In this document: one piece after another, positions 1-5,326 of the stretch
How positions within the stretch are numbered: the first letter of the stretch is position 1
Layout: every line of letters begins with the position of its first letter
DNA from: an uncultured Opitutia bacterium
GTDB lineage: Bacteria > Verrucomicrobiota > Verrucomicrobiia > Opitutales > UBA953
Length of the DNA: 5,326 bases
Direction: 5' to 3'
NCBI GenBank assembly: GCA_903895475.1
Contig: CAITUF010000124.1
Location: 1-5,326 of the forward strand
Position numbers and translations under genes: made by a program
Notes under the pieces: generated by a model
Seen by the model: the letters and a program-made list of their open reading frames with translations, nothing else
Database searches by the model: none
Told to the model about the DNA's origin: nothing

Positions 1-1866
1 GTCGGTGTAGACGAGCAGGTCCGGCGGCTGCGAGACCACGATCTTGCCATCGATGGCGGCGACCCCCAGCGGCGAGGCCAGGGCCGTCTCCTGCGTGAAG
101 ACCGTCACCTTGTCGGCCTTGCCCGCGCCGGTGGTATCCTCGAGGACCACGATCCGGTCGCCTTCCTTGCGACGTCCGCCCTTGCCGCGGTAATTCACGC
201 CCTCGGCGACGAAGAGGCGACCCTTCTCGTCGAAGTCGATGTTGGTGGGGTTGAACAGCTGCGGCGAAGTCGCCCAGACCGTGACCTCGAAACCTTCGGG
301 CACCGTGAAGAGCTCCGGCGGGACGAGCATGGGGCCGTCCTCGACGGCGACCGCCTTCTGTTCGTCCGGCTTCGCGCCGAAGACGAGGAAGCGCACGGCC
401 GCGGGGCTGCGCTTGCCGCCGCGCTCCATGCCGCCGTCATCGAGGGCGACCTGCGTGCGGAAACCGACGACCCCGGCGGGGAGGTCGTAGGCGATGACGG
501 ACGTCGCGTGGGTGCCGATGCCGTTCGTGTAGACCTTCTTGGCGACGGTGAGCGGACCCTTGGAGTTGTTCTTGCCGACGAGCACGGCGCCGTGGCTGGC
601 GGTGGCGGACTTCCACTTCAGCTCGGTCAGATTGCGGGTGGAGCCATCGGCCATGAGCAGGGTCGGCTCGATCCAGTCGGCCCAGTCGCAGTTGGTGTCG
701 CCGAGGTCGGAGACCATCAGGTAGAGTTCCTTGGCGCCCTTGAGGTCGGCGGTGAGCTCGGTGAGGCGCTGCTTGTCGCCGGTGGTGATGTCCTTGGACT
801 GGGCGAGGGGCTTCACGGCTTCGGCCTTGGCGGCGCTGGGCGCGGGGGTGGCCGGCTTGGCTTCCGACTTCTCCGCCGGCTTCGCGGCCGGCTTGGTGGC
901 CGCACCGAAGCCCTTCTCGCGGTCGACCTGGATCGCCGCGGCGGGGATCTTCGCGAATTCCCCGGACTGGGGGACGGTCAGGCGCGCAGGGGCCTTGCCC
1001 TTGGCGTCGAGGTTGGCGTTGAGTTCGTCTTCGCTGACCGCGGCGGACTTCACGCCTTCGGCCGGGACCTCGACCTTGGCGGCCCAGACGATCGCGTTCA
1101 GGGCGAGCTTGCGGAAGCCATCGATGGCCCAGTTGCGATGGTTATGACCCCCGGAGAAACCGACCCCGCGGCCGCCATCGGTGCGTTCGATACCCCACAT
1201 CAACGTCTGGACCTTACCGAGGCCATCGACGCCGTGCTCGTTCCAAAGATTGATATACTTCTTCACGTTCTCCCGCGTCGGCACGGCCGTGACGAGGTCG
1301 AGCACCTTGCTGCGGTCAGCTGGGAAACGCATATTGTAATAGAACTCGTCGTAGGCCTGCACGAGGCCGTTCACGCCGCGCGATACCGAATGATTCGGCA
1401 AAGCCTTGAGGTCAGCGACCCAATGCGGGTTCACGGACCAGCCCGTCTCAAAGGCGCCGCCAATCCAGGGACGGTAGTACTTTTCGCCATCCTTGGCATC
1501 GGGGTGGACGGCATAATGCATGAACACGATACCCGTACCCTTCTTGGCCAGCTCATCGACCTTGGCCCAACCTTTGCCCACGACGCTCGTGCCGTCCGCG
1601 TAGATGACGAGGCACTTGATGCCGTCCAGGATCGTTTCATCCTTAGGCCAGCCGCTGACGACCACGGCCTTGAGGCCTAAGCCGCTCTGCTCATTAATGG
1701 CCTTAGCCAAGAGTTCGGAGCCCGCCTTGAACTCATGTTCGCCAGGGCCATGCGACCGGCCACCCGCCAAGAAGACGATATCGGCGGCCGCATGGGCGCC
1801 GAGCGATGCGAGGAGACAAGCGGCCACGACAGCGAGGCGAGTCCAGGGACGGAGGGTATTAGTCAT
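1..1866 (-). CDS. Secreted ThuA - NPCBM - PVC-type dehydrogenase fusion protein (3' end missing)
   Basis: The frame is open from ATG at 1866 to the left edge (622 codons, no stop). Seen: a basic N-terminus and hydrophobic segment form a signal peptide (residues 1-26, likely cleavage after AHA). Residues 29-268 match the ThuA-like family (class I glutamine-amidotransferase-like fold): AGGRSHG at 34-40, WSVNPHW at 143-149, GGHNHRNW at 239-246, VWAAKVEVP at 260-268. An Ala/Lys/Pro-rich linker follows (about 321-353). Residues about 365-500 resemble NPCBM, a carbohydrate-binding-like module, with GIGTHA at 449-454. From about 514 (PPELFTVPEGFEVTVWA) it enters the beta-propeller of PVC membrane-bound dehydrogenases. 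Known of the family: such proteins usually continue into HEAT-like repeats and a C-terminal CxxCH haem segment, which lie outside the window. Inference: an envelope protein acting on, or binding, a sugar-related substrate; the substrate is unknown. The start was chosen for its signal peptide; no Shine-Dalgarno sequence precedes it. Third-position GC changes sharply near codon 250. Confidence 0.94.
   Translation of the reverse strand, partial: MTNTLRPWTRLAVVAACLLASLGAHAAADIVFLAGGRSHGPGEHEFKAGSELLAKAINEQSGLGLKAVVVSGWPKDETILDGIKCLVIYADGTSVVGKGWAKVDELAKKGTGIVFMHYAVHPDAKDGEKYYRPWIGGAFETGWSVNPHWVADLKALPNHSVSRGVNGLVQAYDEFYYNMRFPADRSKVLDLVTAVPTRENVKKYINLWNEHGVDGLGKVQTLMWGIERTDGGRGVGFSGGHNHRNWAIDGFRKLALNAIVWAAKVEVPAEGVKSAAVSEDELNANLDAKGKAPARLTVPQSGEFAKIPAAAIQVDREKGFGAATKPAAKPAEKSEAKPATPAPSAAKAEAVKPLAQSKDITTGDKQRLTELTADLKGAKELYLMVSDLGDTNCDWADWIEPTLLMADGSTRNLTELKWKSATASHGAVLVGKNNSKGPLTVAKKVYTNGIGTHATSVIAYDLPAGVVGFRTQVALDDGGMERGGKRSPAAVRFLVFGAKPDEQKAVAVEDGPMLVPPELFTVPEGFEVTVWATSPQLFNPTNIDFDEKGRLFVAEGVNYRGKGGRRKEGDRIVVLEDTTGAGKADKVTVFTQETALASPLGVAAIDGKIVVSQPPDLLVYTD
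808..906 (-). other. Low-complexity Ala/Lys/Pro interdomain linker
   Basis: Codons 321-353 of the minus-strand gene encode a stretch made almost only of Ala, Lys, Pro, Glu, Ser and Thr, with repeated AKPA-like units. It separates the ThuA part from the NPCBM and dehydrogenase part. Such segments are usually flexible extracytoplasmic linkers. It marks the boundary between two independently folding halves and is the most variable-looking stretch of the protein. Confidence 0.75.
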
Positions 1867-1886
1867 AAGAATGATGGGGCGAGCCG

Positions 1887-1903
1887 GGGGTAAACGGCAC
1901 CCC
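1887..1903 (-). other. Small hairpin in the presumed leader of the minus-strand gene
   Basis: GGGGT and ACCCC form a 5-bp GC-rich stem around a 7-base loop, 20 to 36 bases upstream of the ATG at 1866. If transcription starts further upstream, as the candidate promoter suggests, this stem would lie in the 5' untranslated region close to the start codon. A five-pair stem can occur by chance in GC-rich DNA, so a regulatory role is only a possibility. Confidence 0.25.
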
Positions 1904-1986
1904 TCACAGACAGCGGATAACCGCAAAGGTTGGAAGGAAAAACCCTGCAGGGGCCAAACGAGCCTCCCGCGAGCCCGCCCAAGCCC

Positions 1987-2017
1987 ATTTTACCCCAATT
2001 TGACATTGGAGGAACAA
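1987..2017 (-). promoter_or_regulatory. Candidate sigma-70-like promoter for the minus-strand ThuA gene
   Basis: Read on the minus strand, TAAAAT (1992-1987) matches the -10 consensus at five of six positions. A poor -35 candidate, TTGTTC (2017-2012), lies 19 bases upstream. Transcription would start near 1980 and leave a leader of about 110 bases. The A/T-rich hexamer stands out in GC-rich surroundings, but the -35 is weak and promoters of this phylum are poorly characterised. Confidence 0.25.
1995..2009. promoter_or_regulatory. Inverted repeat CCAAT-N5-ATTGG, possible operator
   Basis: Two perfect 5-base arms flank TTGAC. The repeat overlaps the plus-strand -35-like TTGACA and lies just outside the minus-strand TAAAAT, so a protein bound here could affect both divergent genes. 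It is short enough to arise by chance and no regulator is encoded in the window. It is recorded as a candidate site only. Confidence 0.25.
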
Positions 2018-2031
2018 TCGTAGGGTGTTAT
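2000..2031 (+). promoter_or_regulatory. Candidate promoter for the PSD1-DUF1501 operon
   Basis: TTGACA at 2000-2005 is a perfect match to the sigma-70 -35 consensus. The best -10-like hexamer is TGTTAT at 2026-2031 (four of six), with a long 20-base spacer; TAGGGT at 2021-2026 gives a 15-base spacer but matches less well. With the first choice the transcript would begin only a few bases before the ATG at 2045, giving a nearly leaderless message. That would fit the lack of a ribosome binding site there. The -35 is convincing, the -10 is not. Confidence 0.35.
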
Positions 2032-2035
2032 TGTT
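2013..2035. repeat. Inverted repeat AACAAT-N11-ATTGTT upstream of the PSD1 gene
   Basis: Perfect 6-base arms at 2013-2018 and 2030-2035 are separated by 11 bases and end 10 bases before the ATG at 2045. The spacing places the two arms about 17 bases apart centre to centre, somewhat more than one and a half helical turns. It could be an operator over the -10 region or a weak A/T stem in RNA. It lacks the GC stem and U-run of a terminator. Confidence 0.25.
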
Positions 2036-2044
2036 AGACCCTGT

Positions 2045-5000
2045 ATGAAAGCCCCTGCCCTCCTACTCCTAGCAGGCCTCGCCCTGACTGGGCGTTTGGC
2101 TGGGGCTGACCCTGTCCCAACGGCCGCCCAGCTCGAGTTCTTCGAAAAGGAGGTCCGCCCGGTCTTAATCGAAAACTGCTACGAGTGCCATGGCCCTAAG
2201 AAACAGAAGTCCGGCCTCCGCCTCGACTCCCGGGCTTTCATTCTCAAAGGCGGGGAAGTCGGTCCCGTCGTTGTCCCTGGCCAACCCGAGCAGAGCCGCC
2301 TCATTCTCGCGATTAACCACACCAAGCTAAAGGACGTCGAAGCGATGCCGAGCGAGGAGAAGAAACTCGCGCCCAAGGAAATCGCCGCGCTCACTGAATG
2401 GGTCCGACAAGGGCTACCTTGGCCGACGACTGGACAGCCAGAAATCTCCGACCCACGTAAGCACTGGGCCTTCCAGCCCATCGCTGCGCCCACGCTCCCC
2501 AAAGTCGCTAAGACCGAGCGCGTCCGTAATGACGTCGATCGCTTCGTCCTTTCTAAACTAGAAGCGAACGGCCTGACCTATTCGCCGGAAGCCCCGAAGG
2601 AAGCGCTGATTCGTCGCGCTTACTTTGCGTTACACGGCTTGCCGCCCTCCGCCGCCGAGGTCGAACGCTTCGTCGCAGATCGCGACCCGCAAGCATACGA
2701 TAAACTCGTTGACCGCCTCATCGCCGCACCGGCCTTCGGCGAACGCTGGGGCCGTCACTGGCTCGACGTAGCGCGTTACGCCGACACCAAAGGCTACGTC
2801 TTCGAAGAGGAACGTCGGTATGCCTATGCCTATACCTACCGCGACTGGGTGGTCGGTGCGTTCAATCAGGACATGCCGTATGACCGGTTCCTCAAGCTGC
2901 AGCTCGCGGCGGACGCGCTGGTGACTGGCGAAGACACCCGTGACTTGGCGGCCTTGGGCTTCCTGACCCTCGGCCGACGCTTCCTTAATAACCAACAGGA
3001 TATCATCGACGACCGCATCGACGTCGTCATGCGCGGTACGCAAGGCCTCACCATGGCCTGTGCACGGTGCCACGACCATAAATCCGACCCCCTGCCTGCG
3101 ACGGATTACTATGCTCTCTACGCCATCTTTAATTCGAGTGAAGAGCCCAAAGATAAGCCGTTACTGAAGCCCTTCACGCCGACGAAGGACTCGGAGGAAT
3201 TTGAAAAAGAACTCGCCGCCAAAGAAGCCAAGGTTGTGGATTTCCGGACCAGCCGACGCGAAGGCTCCTTCTCATCCGTCAAGACAACCGCTTACCTCGG
3301 CTTACTCCGCCGCTCGCTCGCCGACGCTAAGTTTGATGACGCCCAGGAAGCGAAACGCCTCGCCCTCTACCCCGCGATTCTCTCGGGCTGGAAGAAAACA
3401 CTGAAGCCTCGCCTCGTTACGACCGACCCGCAGTTCGGGCTCTGGGCACGTCTCATCGGCACCCCTGATGATGCCTTCAAGGCGAAGCTGGCCGCGGAGC
3501 TGCTCGCGAAGTCCGCCACGCCGATTGACGCGACGCTTCAAGCAGCTTTAACCAAAAAGATGCCGACGAAGTTTGACGAACTCGTCGCTGTCTACGGCGA
3601 GCTCTTGGCGACTTCCCGCGGCAACCCCACCGTGGAGCACAAACCGTGGCGTGCACTTATCGAAGCCGCGAACGGACCCACCACCCCGACTGCCGATAGC
3701 CTCGTGGGCTCGTACGTCGTTGCCGACGCGCAAAAGCATCGTAGCCTCATCCGCGAAGTCGAAGCCTACAAAGCCAGCCCCAAGAGCCCCCCGCGGGCCA
3801 TGGCCATGGTCGACAAAGCCCAACCCGTGAACGGCAACGTTTTCCTACGCGGCAATCCGGGCCGCCCGGGCAAGAACGTCACGCGACACTACCTCGAAAT
3901 CCTTGCCCCCGATGGTAAGCCCGTGGACTTCAAGCGGGGCAGCGGGCGCCTCGAGCTCGCCGAAGCCATCGCCAATGCCAACAATCCACTGACGGCTCGT
4001 GTGATGGTGAACCGCGTGTGGGATCAGATTTTTGGCCAACCCTTGGTCGAGACCCCCAGCGACTTCGGCGTCCGCACGGCGGCGCCCACTAACCCTGCGC
4101 TCCTCGATGGATTGGCCACGCGCTTCATCGCCGACCAATGGTCGACTAAGAAACTTATTCGAACCCTCGTGACCTCGGCGGCTTTCCGTCAAGCGTCGGA
4201 AACCCATAAGGCTGGCCTGGCCAAGGACCCCGAGAACCGCCTGCTCTGGCGCATGCATCGTCGCCGGGCGGATTTCGAAACCATGCGTGATAGCATCCTG
4301 GCCATCTCTGGCCAGCTCGAGCCTAAGCTCGGTGGCCAGCCCTTTGACCTCGTTACCAATTTCAGCACGCCTCGGCGGACCATCTACGCCATGATCGACC
4401 GGCAGAACCTCCCGGCCGTCTTCCGCACGTTCGACTTTGCGAACCCTGACTACCACGTCGCCCGACGTAATGAAACCACGACGCCCCAGCAAGCGCTCTG
4501 GATGATGAACCACCCCTTCACGCGTCAGCAGGCGGACAAACTCGCGGAGAAAATCGCCCCAGCGACCACCGATGAAGAGAAAGTACGCCAACTCTACCGT
4601 GCCATCCTCGCCCGCGACCCGAAGTCTGCGGAGATTAAGCAAGCCTTGACCTACGTCACCGAAGTCCGCCAAGCCCCTGCCCCCGCCAACTGGTTGAGTG
4701 GCATCGGCGGCTACGACCCCCAAACCAAGAAAGTCACCTTCACGGAGATGAAAGTATTCAAGAAGGATGCCTTGAACCCGTCGGACAAGTATCCGGATGC
4801 GACCAGCGGGAATGGTCATGCTTCGTTGACCGCGAAAGGCGGCCATCCTGGTAACGATGCGCAGCACGCCGTCATCCGGCGCTGGTCCGCGGGCGGCGGT
4901 GGTGAATTCCGGATTGATGGCGACCTCAAGGTGGCCACCCCGCAAAGCCAGGGCGTCCGCGCCCGCATTGTCTCCGCCCAACGCGGCCTCCTCGGTGAAT

Positions 5001-5266
5001 GGACCTGCCTCGGCGGGGCCTCCGTGCCCGTCGTCCTCGAGAAAGCTGTTATCGCTCCGGGCGATACCGTGGACTTCATCCTCGACGACCTGAACGGCGC
5101 AAACAGCGACAGCTTCAGTTGGGCCCCCGTACTCAAGGATGCGCGCACTGGTGAGATTATTGATGCGGCCTCCGCGGGCTTTAACCGCAAGAGTTCGCCG
5201 CAGTCCCCTTGGTCTTCGCTCGCGCAGATTCTCTTCGCCAGCAACGAATTCAACTTTGCCGAATAA
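2045..5266 (+). CDS. PSCyt1-PSCyt2-PSD1 protein (planctomycete-type cytochrome c, DUF1549, DUF1553)
   Basis: Complete, 1073 residues, a normal length for the family. Seen: a short signal peptide (about 1-21). The planctomycete cytochrome c domain PSCyt1 (about 35-125) has haem motif CYECH at 45-49, a possible distal ligand at Met101, and the usual EIAALTEWVRQG end. PSCyt2/DUF1549 (about 160-368) has FGERWGRHWLDVARYADTKG and a second CxxCH in CARCHDHK (339-346). Residues about 370-580 are mostly helical and unrecognised. A canonical bridge follows (FLRGNPGRPGK, 600-610). PSD1/DUF1553 runs from about 634, with NNPLTARVMVNRVW, DRQNLPAVFRTFDFANPD and TTPQQALWMMN. A beta-rich module occupies about 878-1050, before the family's terminal SSLAQILFASNEF. 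An in-frame stop at 2021 makes 2045 the only good start; GGAGG at 2008 is too far upstream to serve it. Inference: exported redox protein, probably cotranscribed with the next gene; reaction unknown. Confidence 0.97.
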   Translation: MKAPALLLLAGLALTGRLAGADPVPTAAQLEFFEKEVRPVLIENCYECHGPKKQKSGLRLDSRAFILKGGEVGPVVVPGQPEQSRLILAINHTKLKDVEAMPSEEKKLAPKEIAALTEWVRQGLPWPTTGQPEISDPRKHWAFQPIAAPTLPKVAKTERVRNDVDRFVLSKLEANGLTYSPEAPKEALIRRAYFALHGLPPSAAEVERFVADRDPQAYDKLVDRLIAAPAFGERWGRHWLDVARYADTKGYVFEEERRYAYAYTYRDWVVGAFNQDMPYDRFLKLQLAADALVTGEDTRDLAALGFLTLGRRFLNNQQDIIDDRIDVVMRGTQGLTMACARCHDHKSDPLPATDYYALYAIFNSSEEPKDKPLLKPFTPTKDSEEFEKELAAKEAKVVDFRTSRREGSFSSVKTTAYLGLLRRSLADAKFDDAQEAKRLALYPAILSGWKKTLKPRLVTTDPQFGLWARLIGTPDDAFKAKLAAELLAKSATPIDATLQAALTKKMPTKFDELVAVYGELLATSRGNPTVEHKPWRALIEAANGPTTPTADSLVGSYVVADAQKHRSLIREVEAYKASPKSPPRAMAMVDKAQPVNGNVFLRGNPGRPGKNVTRHYLEILAPDGKPVDFKRGSGRLELAEAIANANNPLTARVMVNRVWDQIFGQPLVETPSDFGVRTAAPTNPALLDGLATRFIADQWSTKKLIRTLVTSAAFRQASETHKAGLAKDPENRLLWRMHRRRADFETMRDSILAISGQLEPKLGGQPFDLVTNFSTPRRTIYAMIDRQNLPAVFRTFDFANPDYHVARRNETTTPQQALWMMNHPFTRQQADKLAEKIAPATTDEEKVRQLYRAILARDPKSAEIKQALTYVTEVRQAPAPANWLSGIGGYDPQTKKVTFTEMKVFKKDALNPSDKYPDATSGNGHASLTAKGGHPGNDAQHAVIRRWSAGGGGEFRIDGDLKVATPQSQGVRARIVSAQRGLLGEWTCLGGASVPVVLEKAVIAPGDTVDFILDDLNGANSDSFSWAPVLKDARTGEIIDAASAGFNRKSSPQSPWSSLAQILFASNEFNFAE

Positions 5267-5268
5267 GC

Positions 5269-5326
5269 ATGCACCACGACCCCACTTTCATCCATAGCCG
5301 CCGGGAGTTCCTGCGGAAGTGCGGCA
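5269..5326 (+). CDS. Tat-exported protein, probably DUF1501 family (5' end only)
   Basis: Nineteen codons are visible from the ATG at 5269, two bases after the stop of the PSD1 gene, and the frame runs off the right edge. The start MHHDPTFIHSRREFLRKCG contains the twin-arginine pattern S-R-R-E-F-L (residues 10-15), followed by the Arg-Lys-Cys-Gly typical of DUF1501 N-termini. Known: DUF1501 proteins have a sulfatase/alkaline-phosphatase-like fold and commonly sit directly downstream of PSD1 genes in Planctomycetota and Verrucomicrobiota. There is no Shine-Dalgarno sequence, and the 2-base gap suggests translational coupling. The family call rests on this short stretch plus context; another Tat-secreted protein is possible. 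Confidence 0.82.
   Translation, partial: MHHDPTFIHSRREFLRKCG

Noticed and set aside
508..1680. Plus-strand open frame of 390 codons
   Set aside because: It lies wholly antisense to the minus-strand ThuA gene, whose protein shows signal peptide and family motifs. The Gly/Leu/Val-rich translation shows no domain and is typical of a GC-rich shadow frame.
1936..1952. CCCTGCAGGG palindrome next to an A-run (T-run on minus strand), terminator-like
   Set aside because: Only a 3-bp stem is possible with a 4-base loop, and it lies upstream of the minus-strand gene rather than after a gene. A chance palindrome is the simpler explanation.
2008..2012. GGAGG as ribosome binding site for the PSD1 gene
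   Set aside because: It is about 32 bases before the ATG at 2045, an in-frame stop at 2021 lies between, and no start codon follows at proper distance.
1604..2023. Plus-strand frame covering the divergent intergenic region
   Set aside because: Overlaps the 5' end of the minus-strand gene antisense and continues through candidate promoters; low-complexity Arg/Pro/Ser translation with no homology signal.
2630..3079. Minus-strand open frame of 149 codons
   Set aside because: Antisense to the PSCyt2 domain including the CARCHDHK motif; no independent coding evidence.
3845..4981. Minus-strand open frame of 378 codons
   Set aside because: Antisense to the conserved PSD1 region; Arg/Gly-rich translation without recognisable motif, signal or ribosome site. 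Explained by strong GC3 bias on the coding strand.
1..5326. CRISPR array, tRNA/rRNA gene, insertion sequence or toxin-antitoxin pair
   Set aside because: No regularly spaced repeats, tRNA-like cloverleaf, transposase motif or terminal inverted repeats were seen; almost all of the sequence is explained by three coding regions.

Overview
The window looks like a chromosome fragment from a member of the PVC superphylum, most likely Verrucomicrobiota, with Planctomycetota as the alternative. The evidence is protein content: a ThuA / NPCBM / PVC-type dehydrogenase fusion, a planctomycete-type cytochrome PSCyt1-PSCyt2-PSD1 protein, and the start of a Tat-exported DUF1501-type protein. These families are strongly expanded in those phyla and rare elsewhere. 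The DNA is GC-rich and almost entirely coding.

Layout. Positions 1-1866 (minus strand) hold one long open frame that runs off the left edge: 622 codons of a secreted multidomain protein whose C-terminal part is missing. Positions 1867-2044 form a short divergent intergenic region with plausible but weak promoter elements in both directions and two small inverted repeats. Positions 2045-5266 (plus strand) hold a complete 1073-residue PSCyt1/PSCyt2/PSD1 protein. Two bases after its stop, at 5269, the first 19 codons of the next gene appear, with a twin-arginine signal typical of DUF1501 proteins; it runs off the right edge.

How the genes may work together. All three products carry export signals. 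The PSD1-DUF1501 tandem is a very common PVC gene pair and is probably one operon. The divergent gene belongs to the family of large secreted proteins that combine a sugar-related ThuA fold, a carbohydrate-binding-like NPCBM domain and a beta-propeller dehydrogenase, usually ending in a haem-binding CxxCH segment (not reached here). Together they suggest an envelope-located redox and carbohydrate function. No substrate can be named from the sequence, and the biochemical role of PSD1/DUF1501 proteins is largely unknown.

Most notable observations. There is an abrupt third-position GC change inside the minus-strand gene, at the end of the ThuA domain. A beta-rich module lies within the C-terminal part of the PSD1 protein. 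None of the three visible start codons has a Shine-Dalgarno sequence. No RNA gene, mobile element or CRISPR array was seen. The architecture is recognisable rather than new, although its function remains undescribed.
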